A DNA stretch of 8,723 nucleotides from CAYGXH01 sp964354485 (GTDB lineage: Bacteria; Bacteroidota; Ignavibacteria; UBA10030; SZUA-254), in NCBI GenBank assembly GCA_964354485.1, contig CAYGZY010000070.1:1-8723 (forward strand). The letters are read 5' to 3'. Below are positions 1 to 5,950 of the stretch, one piece after another (positions within the stretch are counted from its first letter, which is position 1; the number at the start of each line of letters is the position of its first letter). The notes under the pieces were generated by a model. It did no database searches. It was not told the DNA's origin and saw only the letters and a program-made list of their open reading frames with translations. The translations under genes were made by a program, and so were the position numbers.

Positions 1-880
1 TGAACACAGGAGGTTCTACGGTGAGGTCCCAACCCGTATCAGAACCGCCCCCGACCCAACGGGCCTGAAGAACATCGAGGAGCTCTTTCTTTACGTAGAG
101 AAACCCGGTGCCTTTCGGTCCGCACATCCACTTATGACAGCATGTAGCGTAGAAATCGCACCCCATGGTTTTCAGGTCGAGGTTAGTCATCCCCGGACCA
201 TGAGCGCCGTCATAAAATACCCACAATCCTTTTTCATGTCCAAGCTGTGCAATTTCCCGTACCGGAAATACTTGTCCGATTGTACACGTGACATGGGGAA
301 TTGCGATCACTCTCGTTTTCCTGTTGATGAGCCTGATGATCTCACTGAGATTTTCATCGGCAGTGGGCTGAGGTTTGAATGTCCTGATGACAATCCCGTC
401 GTACTTCGCCCGGTTGAGCCACGGGAGGGCGTTGCCGGCGTGCTCGTGGGTCGTCATGATTACTTCCTCGCCCTTCCTGAGAGGAAGACCCCAGGCAACA
501 ATGTTAATCCCCTCGGTCACGTTGTGGGTGAGTGAAATTTCGGATTCGTCAACATTCGTAAACAAGGCGAGTCTCGGCCGCGCCACTTCCCATCCGCCGT
601 ACTCTCCGCTGATATCGATGTCTTCCATCGCCCGCCGTATATTTTCGAGAACGACATACGGTGAAGGACCCATCGTTCCGTTGTTGAGGTAAATCCGTTC
701 CCGGTTCAGCGGAAACTGGTCGCGGATTACGCGCCAAAAATCCTCATCGTTCGGTTCAATTGTCTTATCCTTCGCGATGATGTAGCGAGCATGTGAAGTT
801 TCAGGTACTGATAGGAGTGCCCATGAACCGATCATGCCTCCGGTAACCTGCTTAATGAAATGACGACGTGTCGTGTGCAT
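1..880 (-). CDS. Tat-exported class V (PLP) aminotransferase, isopenicillin N epimerase-like, C-terminus cut off
   Basis: This is a PLP-dependent fold-type I enzyme of aminotransferase class V, closest in look to CefD/cysteine-lyase-like proteins. The frame stays open to the left edge, giving 293 N-terminal residues. The N-terminus MHTTRRHFIKQ fits the twin-arginine motif (S/T-R-R-x-F-x-K). A hydrophobic stretch and a likely SHA cleavage site at residues 29-31 follow. Landmarks are YLNNGTMGP (64-72, substrate-side loop), THNVTEG (118-124), FYDGAHG (222-228, with Asp224 expected to hold the pyridine nitrogen) and CCHKW (247-251, with Lys250 as the Schiff-base lysine), then GPKGTGFLYV. The start is supported by AGGAG at 889-893, 8 nt upstream. 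It lies 45 nt after thiL and may be co-transcribed with it. Tat export fits an enzyme that folds around its cofactor before secretion. The substrate cannot be told from the sequence; racemase/epimerase, lyase and desulfurase activities are all possible. Confidence 0.88.
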   Translation of the reverse strand, partial: MHTTRRHFIKQVTGGMIGSWALLSVPETSHARYIIAKDKTIEPNDEDFWRVIRDQFPLNRERIYLNNGTMGPSPYVVLENIRRAMEDIDISGEYGGWEVARPRLALFTNVDESEISLTHNVTEGINIVAWGLPLRKGEEVIMTTHEHAGNALPWLNRAKYDGIVIRTFKPQPTADENLSEIIRLINRKTRVIAIPHVTCTIGQVFPVREIAQLGHEKGLWVFYDGAHGPGMTNLDLKTMGCDFYATCCHKWMCGPKGTGFLYVKKELLDVLQARWVGGGSDTGWDLTVEPPVF

Positions 881-925
881 CGTTTGATCTCCTCTCATCT
901 GATTTTTCTATACACTACACTATAT

Positions 926-1990
926 CTATTGATTTTGTTTCCTGAAGTGATCATATCCGCTGAATAGAAGCGGTACTTGTTCTCCATTTTCCTGAACGAG
1001 AACGATATCCCTTTCCGTTATCCGCCCGACGATGGTTACATCGTTCGTAATACGTGAGAGCTTCTCGTACTCGGCATCGCTGATGGTGAAAAGCAGTTCA
1101 TATTCTTCACCGCCATGGAGAGCATAGTCGGTTGGCTGATCAGAAAATTCCGCTGCGATTCGCTGTGTTATAGCCTCAATGGGAAAGTTATGCTCATAAA
1201 TAGCGGCACCCACGTTGCTGTTCCTGCATATGTGATTCACTTCGGATGCGAGACCGTCGCTTATGTCTATCAAAGCTCCGATCCTGACCTTCTCGGTAAA
1301 GAGCTGAACAAAGTCGAGGCGGGGCTTAGGCATCAGGTGCTTTTCTATTGCCGCTTTGTACGGTTCGAGGTTCGGTATGAAAGTTGTCGGATCCGCTTTT
1401 TGATACCGGTCTTTCTCCCGGTTGAGGACTTTCAGACCGGCGATGGAAGAACCGAGGTGGCCGGTAACACAGATATATTCACCTATCTTGGCGTCGTGGC
1501 GGTATCTTATCTTCTCTTCCTCGGCTTCACCGACGATTGAGACGGAAATCGCTATGCCGGCATATGATGCCGTGGTATCGCCCCCCACGATGAGGCATGA
1601 GTATTCCCTGCATGCGCTGGCTGCGCCCATGTAGAGTTCTTCTACCATGGAGGTCGTAACCTTACGGGGGAGTGCGATTGTCATTGTTGCGTAGCGCGGA
1701 ATGCCGCCCATCGCAGCGATGTCGCTTATGTTCGCGACGATTACTTTCCATCCCAGATGCCTGTATGACATGAATGTCAGATCGAAGTGAATTCCTTCAA
1801 CGAATGCATCGGTTGTGAAGAGCTGTACTTTACCGGGGGTGGGACGGAATACTGCGGCATCGTCCGATATTCCTTTGATGAGATTACTGTGGAGGGAGGT
1901 GTCATCAAGGCGAATGTCGACGATTTTGCGGATGTGATCGATCAGGCCAAATTCACCTATCTCGTGAAGCTCAGAGTTGTTTGCACTCAT
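926..1990 (-). CDS. thiL: Thiamine-monophosphate kinase ThiL
   Basis: ThiL phosphorylates thiamine monophosphate with ATP to give thiamine diphosphate, the last step of cofactor synthesis, in the cytoplasm. The 354 residues match the usual family length (about 320-350). Visible family motifs are GISDDAAV (40-47) and TDAFVEGIHF (60-69), metal and ATP binding in the AIRS-like N-terminal half; NISDIAAMGG (87-96); GGDT (136-139); DISDG (242-246); and GGEEYELLF (293-301) in the C-terminal half. No key motif is missing. The ATG at 1990 has no convincing Shine-Dalgarno sequence, but no ATG, GTG or TTG lies shortly upstream in frame and the N-terminus (GEFGLIDHI) fits the family start. The upstream operon is closed by a terminator, so thiL probably has its own promoter, although I see no clear one. 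I found no TPP riboswitch signature in the 154 nt upstream. An aminotransferase gene follows 45 nt downstream. Confidence 0.95.
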   Translation of the reverse strand: MSANNSELHEIGEFGLIDHIRKIVDIRLDDTSLHSNLIKGISDDAAVFRPTPGKVQLFTTDAFVEGIHFDLTFMSYRHLGWKVIVANISDIAAMGGIPRYATMTIALPRKVTTSMVEELYMGAASACREYSCLIVGGDTTASYAGIAISVSIVGEAEEEKIRYRHDAKIGEYICVTGHLGSSIAGLKVLNREKDRYQKADPTTFIPNLEPYKAAIEKHLMPKPRLDFVQLFTEKVRIGALIDISDGLASEVNHICRNSNVGAAIYEHNFPIEAITQRIAAEFSDQPTDYALHGGEEYELLFTISDAEYEKLSRITNDVTIVGRITERDIVLVQENGEQVPLLFSGYDHFRKQNQ

Positions 1991-2034
1991 GGTGTACCGC
2001 GGATAACTTACATAAACGGCGGGTGAAAAACAAT

Positions 2035-2054
2035 AGACCGATTTTCATCGGTCT
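2035..2054 (-). terminator. Hairpin with short T-rich tail upstream of thiL (second terminator or leader hairpin)
   Basis: A perfect 8-bp stem (2035-2042 with 2047-2054, AGACCGAT/ATCGGTCT) closes a 4-nt loop. On the minus strand it is followed by ATTGTTTTTC. It lies about 30 nt beyond the stronger terminator of the upstream operon and 44 nt before thiL. It could be a backup terminator or, if transcription starts above it, a leader hairpin for thiL. The T tract is interrupted, so strength is uncertain. Confidence 0.5.
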
Positions 2055-2084
2055 CACGCTTCAGAGATGGTGGTATGCCCGGAG

Positions 2085-2118
2085 AAAAAAAGCCCGGTAC
2101 GGAGGTAACGGGCTTTTA
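2085..2118 (-). terminator. Rho-independent terminator of the sigma/anti-sigma/TlpA operon
   Basis: The stem AAAGCCCG/CGGGCTTT (2089-2096 with 2109-2116) is extended by three further pairs after one mismatch and closes a GGAG loop. On the minus strand seven T residues follow (complement of 2085-2091). It begins 26 nt after the TlpA stop codon. On the plus strand the same hairpin is followed by only four T, so the minus orientation is the functional one. Confidence 0.9.
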
Positions 2119-2144
2119 ATTTGCAGAAGCTTTTTCCTTTTTTT

Positions 2145-2711
2145 TCAGAGAAGTGCCAGAATCGCTTTTTTGAACTGTTCCTTTGTGCGGCTTCCGACGA
2201 TAGTGTCGACAATTTTTCCTTCCGAATTGATAAGGAATGTCGTGGGAACGACGCGAATATTTCCAAATGCTTCTTCGAGGTCCTCATTCGACAGTATTAT
2301 CGTGTACGGAATCCCCTGCTCGGCAACAAAGGGAGCAACGTCGGATGTGACACGGTCGGTTGCGATGCCAATTATCACAACATTGCGGTTTGCAAGTTCT
2401 TTACTAAGCGCAATGAGGTCGGGTAATTCCCGTTTGCACGGGCCGCACCAAGTCGCCCAGAAGTTGACAAGTGTAACTTTCCCACGGAATGAGTCAAAGT
2501 CGGTTTGTGTTCCAGCGCGATCTTTCCATGAAAAATTTGGTACCATATCGGTTCGCGTTGACACGTTGAAAACTTCCGGAACGTATGCTTTCACGGATTC
2601 TGTGTTTGATTCGTCTGATGCAGTTTTTTCCTTCTTGGAACAGCCGATAATGGCAAAAACAAGAAGTAGGGAGAACCATAGTCGAATAGTGGTCATATGA
2701 GGTTTACTCAC
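2145..2711 (-). CDS. TlpA/ResA-type thiol-disulfide oxidoreductase lipoprotein
   Basis: This is a thioredoxin-fold lipoprotein of the TlpA/ResA/AhpC-TSA group, expected to exchange disulfides in the periplasm. From the GTG start the protein has 188 residues. A signal with hydrophobic core LWFSLLLVFAIIG ends in a lipobox (AIIGC, lipidated Cys24). A charged linker follows (25-55), then the thioredoxin domain with the active site WCGPC (88-92), a beta strand GIATD and the cis-proline turn VVPTTF (154-159, Pro156). Residue +2 after the lipid Cys is Ser, which by the E. coli rule would permit outer-membrane sorting. The GTG at 2711 overlaps the anti-sigma stop by 4 nt (GTGA). An ATG five codons later (2696) also leaves a good signal peptide, and neither start has a clear Shine-Dalgarno, so translation is probably coupled. 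It is the last gene of the sigma operon. It could serve cytochrome maturation or redox control of the anti-sigma factor; the sequence does not decide. Confidence 0.9.
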   Translation of the reverse strand: MSKPHMTTIRLWFSLLLVFAIIGCSKKEKTASDESNTESVKAYVPEVFNVSTRTDMVPNFSWKDRAGTQTDFDSFRGKVTLVNFWATWCGPCKRELPDLIALSKELANRNVVIIGIATDRVTSDVAPFVAEQGIPYTIILSNEDLEEAFGNIRVVPTTFLINSEGKIVDTIVGSRTKEQFKKAILALL

Positions 2712-3535
2712 TTATTTGTTAAACATGATATAAGTTGTTGATTGCTAATATTAGTGATTGCACAGCAGAGAGTAGAATCGTGAATCCACATAATCAGAGA
2801 ATAATCTTCCATGCGATGTTCGCAGTACCAGCCGCCCTTCATTACTTCAGCAAGGACATCGTCAGGGATTGCGAGTCCGTCTTTGTCCATAAGGTCGCTG
2901 ATGGTTACTTCCAGTAGGTATATGATGTGATCGTCGTAGCGGTACACAAGATGTGCAATCCCCTCATGTGTGTACTTGCTGTACATTGCACCTATAAGTC
3001 TGCAGTTGGGCATGGGTGGAACGTATACCTGGAACTGATTATCATGAAGAAAATACAGCTCTGCCACGGCAGGATTTTCGGTTGCAATCGCAGGTTGAAA
3101 TTTTCCCTGCAGGATACCATTGTAGTTATTAAACGTCTGATGAATAATGTTGTTATTGCGCGGTGCAGTATGCCGCTGATCGGAACGCACAGATAAAAGG
3201 AGTAGAGCGATTATGATGATCGCAGCGCTTCCCGCGAATGCTGTTATGATCTGCCACTTTGGAAAGCTCACAATACGCCGGAGAAAGGATTGTCGGGAAG
3301 GAAAAGGATCCGTTTCCGGTTGTAATTGCTGAAGAATTCCGAGTTTTAATGCGGCTGGGGAAGTTGTCCGTTTGAGCTTCCTGCCGATGTATAGTTTCGT
3401 AATCTTTTCAAGTTCGAATTCATTGCAGCAATGCCGGCATTTCCGTAAATGGTCTTGGAGCTGGTTTTTTTTCTCGGCATCAAGCTCCCCATCCACTTCG
3501 GCGCTGATTAATTCAATGATTTCTAGGCACTTCAC
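2708..3535 (-). CDS. Membrane zinc-finger anti-sigma factor (zf-HC2/ZAS type)
   Basis: This is a single-pass membrane anti-sigma factor, expected to hold the ECF sigma factor encoded just upstream. Of its 275 residues, 1-45 form the cytoplasmic zinc anti-sigma domain with His29-x3-Cys33-x2-Cys36 and the usual early Cys3; an extra Cys37 follows directly. A basic juxtamembrane stretch (86-94) precedes one transmembrane helix at about 96-116, giving an N-in, C-out topology. The extracytoplasmic part (about 117-275) has a pattern seen in other anti-sigma factors: a hydrophobic strand with VYRY, a later GGWYC, then a WIHDSTLCC strand. I count five cysteines outside the membrane (178, 238, 257, 258, 271), which is many for such a domain. 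The GTG start is forced by an in-frame TAG just upstream; the only Shine-Dalgarno-like AGGA is 13 nt away. The gene lies 40 nt after the sigma gene and overlaps the TlpA start by 4 nt. Confidence 0.88.
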   Translation of the reverse strand: MKCLEIIELISAEVDGELDAEKKNQLQDHLRKCRHCCNEFELEKITKLYIGRKLKRTTSPAALKLGILQQLQPETDPFPSRQSFLRRIVSFPKWQIITAFAGSAAIIIIALLLLSVRSDQRHTAPRNNNIIHQTFNNYNGILQGKFQPAIATENPAVAELYFLHDNQFQVYVPPMPNCRLIGAMYSKYTHEGIAHLVYRYDDHIIYLLEVTISDLMDKDGLAIPDDVLAEVMKGGWYCEHRMEDYSLIMWIHDSTLCCAITNISNQQLISCLTNK

Positions 3536-3575
3536 AAAAATAATAAAATCCTATCAAGTTCTTTTTAACAATTCC

Positions 3576-4151
3576 TTATGATTTTGCGGTTACATATCCG
3601 TATTTTTTTGCATAATTAAACAACTTCGTCTGTAGCATCTTTCTACCCCTGTGTAGTCTTGATCGGACGGTCCCGATGGGGCAATCGACAAACTCAGAGA
3701 TTTCGTCATAACTCAATCCCTCGATATCCGACAGAATAACAACGGTTCTGAAATCTTCCGGCAATGATTCAAGCGCACGCGCAACATCATCCTCGAGCAA
3801 ACCTCCAAATATTTTTTCCTGGAGGTCGTTCTGGTCAGTAGATTGATGCCGAATTGTGTTGTAGAAATTTGCAATATCTTCATAGTCGATCGTTTCGGGT
3901 TTCTTAGACTCCTTGCGGTAACGATTGATGTATGAATTTTTCATAATTCTGAACAACCATGCACGTATGTTAGTTCCTTTTTCGTATTTATCCCAGAATC
4001 GGAATGCCTTGAGGTAGGTTTCCTGTACCAGGTCGTGTGCATCGTCGCTGTTCCCTGTCATACGCAGTGCATAATTATAGAGGATATCCATGTGCGGGAT
4101 CGCCTCAGATTCAAACTCCTTATATATCGTATGTGTGTTGGCTTTATTCAT
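3576..4151 (-). CDS. ECF-subfamily RNA polymerase sigma-70 factor
   Basis: This is a group 4 (ECF) sigma factor that directs RNA polymerase to a specific promoter set, probably for envelope stress. From the ATG at 4151 it has 191 residues. Region 2 spans about 20-80, with the core-binding segment DAHDLVQETYLKAF (37-50) and the -10-recognition end NIRAWLFRIMKNSYINRYRK. A variable acidic linker follows (about 85-123). Region 4 spans about 124-178 and includes LPEDFRTVVILSDIEGLSYD and the helix-turn-helix CPIGTVRSRLHRGRK. The frame stays open to a TTG at 4190, but the intervening residues resemble leader translation and that TTG has no Shine-Dalgarno. The ATG at 4151 has GGAG 13 nt upstream, inside a palindrome. 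The gene heads an operon with its anti-sigma factor and a TlpA lipoprotein, as is common for ECF pairs. No convincing self-recognised promoter was identified. Confidence 0.95.
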   Translation of the reverse strand: MNKANTHTIYKEFESEAIPHMDILYNYALRMTGNSDDAHDLVQETYLKAFRFWDKYEKGTNIRAWLFRIMKNSYINRYRKESKKPETIDYEDIANFYNTIRHQSTDQNDLQEKIFGGLLEDDVARALESLPEDFRTVVILSDIEGLSYDEISEFVDCPIGTVRSRLHRGRKMLQTKLFNYAKKYGYVTAKS

Positions 4152-4164
4152 ACGTGAAAAGAAT

Positions 4165-4177
4165 CTCCGGACCGGAG
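4165..4177 (-). promoter_or_regulatory. Perfect 13-nt palindrome over the sigma-factor ribosome-binding site
   Basis: CTCCGG and CCGGAG flank a single central base, 13 nt upstream of the preferred sigma-factor ATG. The only Shine-Dalgarno-like GGAG of this gene (complement of 4165-4168) forms one arm. In RNA it could fold as a 4-bp stem with a 5-nt loop; in DNA it could be an operator. Both roles are inference. Confidence 0.35.
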
Positions 4178-4308
4178 GTACTCTGACCAAAAATTAATTA
4201 CTTCGAAAGGAGCAATTTTAAAAGAAACACGATTATTTCAATTAAAAATACAAAAATAGTCGCTGAGGCGCAAGGTAATGGCCAGGGAGCATAGAGCAGA
4301 GAGATAGT

Positions 4309-4419
4309 GTCATTGGTCATTTGTCAGAAAGAGTACTTGGTACTTGGGAAAAGATGTCATTGGCATTTTTTTACAAAGTACCAGGTACTAATGACGAGTG
4401 ACTGGTGACAAATGACTTG
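4309..4419. repeat. Heptad repeat arrays in inverted orientation (imperfect long palindrome)
   Basis: The left array has 7-nt steps: GTCATTG, GTCATTT, GTCAGAA (4309-4329) and, after 3 nt, two perfect GTACTTG copies (4333-4346). The right array has six contiguous 7-nt units (4378-4419): GTACCAG, GTACTAA, TGACGAG, TGACTGG, TGACAAA, TGACTTG. The arrays are inverted: GTCATTTGTCA (4316-4326) is the exact reverse complement of 4406-4416, and 4332-4345 pairs with 4376-4389 at 13 of 14 positions. About 30 nt of loop lie between, including another GTCATTGGCAT (4356-4366). The purine-rich stretch before it (4288-4308) also reads in 7-nt steps (AGCATAG, AGCAGAG, AGATAGT). Similar heptamer families are known as STRR repeats in cyanobacteria. 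Confidence 0.8.
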
Positions 4420-4478
4420 TTTACCTAGAGTGGAGAGCTTAGAATTCAGCTGAGACCGCCTCTCTCCGGAAATACTTA

Positions 4479-5933
4479 TCAGAATGGACGATTAAGGCGA
4501 AGGAATATTTTTACGGGTTCGGCTTTGTCTGTACGCCAGGCAAATCCCAGACGCAGTTTTGCGTCTCGGCTTCCGATGCCGACACCCCAGTCGGAGCGGA
4601 CGGTTGATGAAGATATATCATTGAATCCTTCGAGGAAAAAATCTTTGCGATCGGCAACTGCAACTGCAACATATCCGGCGTCGGTAAAAATGAATAGGTT
4701 TAGATTTCCAAGCAGCCATGACGGGAAAAATTCGACATCATCCAGCATCTTGCCGTTGATTATGTATTCAGCATTAGCAAGAAGCATTCTGTTTCCGAAG
4801 AACTCCTTAAATCCGAACGCCGGTAATGTTCCAAAACCGCCCAGTTCGAATGTCTTCTGATAAGGGACATCACCCGTGGCAGAAGCTGCCCGCAAACGGA
4901 TATTAAAGTTGGCATATCGCCCTAAAGGCTGGTAGCGGCGCACATCTATGACGTATGAGTTGAAATCAAAATAGTATGTGTTGAAACCAAATATCCCACC
5001 GGATGTTCTACCTGCAACTTCCGCACTTGCGGAGAGGCTCCATCCCGACATGAATATCCAGCGGGACTCCGTTGAATGAAATTTAAAAGTCGCGAGAATA
5101 CTATTAATTCTCCCTTCAAGGATGGGAGGATTTTCGCGGAAAGTTTTGTCGGTTCCGAATATTGACCAGTTCGTATTCCGGCTCAGCGATGCATACTCAT
5201 CGCTCAGGTATGCAATCTGAAACTGCATGTCGGAGATTTGCCACCGCTTGTACAATCCGGCCCAGACGGAAAAGCCTTCCCGCTCAAAGTAATCCCTGTA
5301 ATCGTCGCGGAGCAACAACGCTGCCAAGTTATTTTCCCCCACGCCGATAATCCATTGATCACGGGTATCGGTGAGGCTGTGGACTTCAGCTCCGATTTCG
5401 ATGATATTGTTTTCAAATCCAAACTGGTGTGCGCCGCCGATTCCTCCGCGCCAGCGATGGGCCGCAAAGCCGTAACCCCCTGATGCGAAGAGCGAGAGCT
5501 TCTGGTCGTTCCAGTAGTACTTCTGAGGGTAGTTAAGACCCAGAAAGAGTCCCTCAACCCGATTGTAGCGAAACAAGACGTGCTCGTCGACGTTTTCCCA
5601 GGGAAAAGCCGGAAACGAATTACGCATTATACTCCGGTGTGAAGTAAGGGGTGACAGCTGATTCCCGTGGTATGAGGCAGTTCTGGGGTACGATTGTGAG
5701 ATATCGGGTACAGATTGGTCTACCTCTGCCCTGCCCGAATCGTCATTATCGTAAGGTTCGTCGCGGAATATGTAAGTACCGAGTTCATTATCAAATTTTT
5801 GCAGAACATCATTGACGATGGAATCCACCTGCAGATGGAATTTACCTTCATCTCCTTCTTCCTGAGCCCAAGAGACCGGAGCTGTTATGGCTGGGAGCGC
5901 CAGGATGATTATGTATGTAAATGCACGTTGCAT
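4479..5933 (-). CDS. Outer-membrane beta-barrel protein of the bacterial surface antigen (BamA/D15, Omp85-like) type
   Basis: The ATG at 5933 gives 484 residues: a Sec signal peptide (MQRAFTYIIILALP, cleavage likely after SWA, residue 23), an acidic, probably disordered linker (24-about 115), then a beta-barrel. Barrel evidence: FRYNRVEGLFLGL (121-133) as a first strand; many alternating aromatic strands; a GGFGTLPAFGFKEFFGN stretch (365-381) where Omp85 proteins carry the L6 (VRGF-like) loop; LLANAEYIING; LFIFTDAGYVAV; and SDWGVGIG (447-454). The last strand ends IFLRLNRPF, with a terminal Phe as expected for BAM-assembled proteins. No POTRA domains fit in the short N-terminal part, so it is not a full BamA or TamA. 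The open frame extends to a GTG at 5981 inside the upstream gene, but the ATG is preferred because GGGGGA lies 6 nt before it and a signal peptide follows at once. It lies 17 nt after the four-repeat protein gene, presumably in one operon. Substrate or partner is unknown. Confidence 0.82.
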   Translation of the reverse strand: MQRAFTYIIILALPAITAPVSWAQEEGDEGKFHLQVDSIVNDVLQKFDNELGTYIFRDEPYDNDDSGRAEVDQSVPDISQSYPRTASYHGNQLSPLTSHRSIMRNSFPAFPWENVDEHVLFRYNRVEGLFLGLNYPQKYYWNDQKLSLFASGGYGFAAHRWRGGIGGAHQFGFENNIIEIGAEVHSLTDTRDQWIIGVGENNLAALLLRDDYRDYFEREGFSVWAGLYKRWQISDMQFQIAYLSDEYASLSRNTNWSIFGTDKTFRENPPILEGRINSILATFKFHSTESRWIFMSGWSLSASAEVAGRTSGGIFGFNTYYFDFNSYVIDVRRYQPLGRYANFNIRLRAASATGDVPYQKTFELGGFGTLPAFGFKEFFGNRMLLANAEYIINGKMLDDVEFFPSWLLGNLNLFIFTDAGYVAVAVADRKDFFLEGFNDISSSTVRSDWGVGIGSRDAKLRLGFAWRTDKAEPVKIFLRLNRPF

Positions 5934-5939
5934 ACGTAT

Positions 5940-5945
5940 TCCCCC
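5940..5945 (-). promoter_or_regulatory. Ribosome-binding site that fixes the barrel-protein start
   Basis: GGGGGA lies in the 17-nt gap between the two operon genes, 6 nt before the ATG at 5933. It supports that ATG over the in-frame GTG at 5981, which would overlap the upstream gene by 31 nt. Confidence 0.6.
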
Positions 5946-5950
5946 GTCAG

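Larger units (their letters stand above)
4152..4478. other. 327-nt intergenic region between the barrel gene and the sigma operon
   Basis: No gene is seen here. On the minus strand it must hold the 3' end of the barrel operon and the promoter of the sigma operon. The part next to the sigma gene (about 4191-4260) is AT-rich. On the minus strand it contains TTGAAA followed 15 nt later by TAAAAT, a poor promoter match because the spacer is short. The middle (about 4260-4419) is repetitive. No hairpin with a T tract follows the barrel stop; the segment 4420-4478 has no feature I can name. Confidence 0.6.

Noticed and set aside
134..692. Plus-strand ORFs of 133 and 105 codons
   Set aside because: Both are antisense to the class V aminotransferase, whose frame carries all expected PLP motifs.
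896..928. TATA-rich direct repeats between thiL and the aminotransferase as a promoter
   Set aside because: No -35 box at a proper distance; simple AT-rich composition of a 45-nt intergenic gap explains it.
1991..2144. TPP riboswitch upstream of thiL
   Set aside because: The conserved CUGAGA and second-domain elements are absent on the minus strand; only two simple hairpins are present.
1981..2700. Long plus-strand ORF (239 codons) opposite the TlpA gene
   Set aside because: It lies antisense to a clear thioredoxin-family gene with WCGPC and lipobox, crosses the terminator and has no recognisable motif.
4201..4260. Sigma-70 or Bacteroidetes-type promoter for the sigma operon
   Set aside because: TTGAAA/TAAAAT has only a 15-nt spacer, and a TAnnTTTG match lacks a correctly spaced upstream TTTG; evidence is too weak for a separate feature.
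4309..4419. CRISPR array
   Set aside because: The repeats are 7 nt long, with no spacers of regular length and no cas genes in the window.
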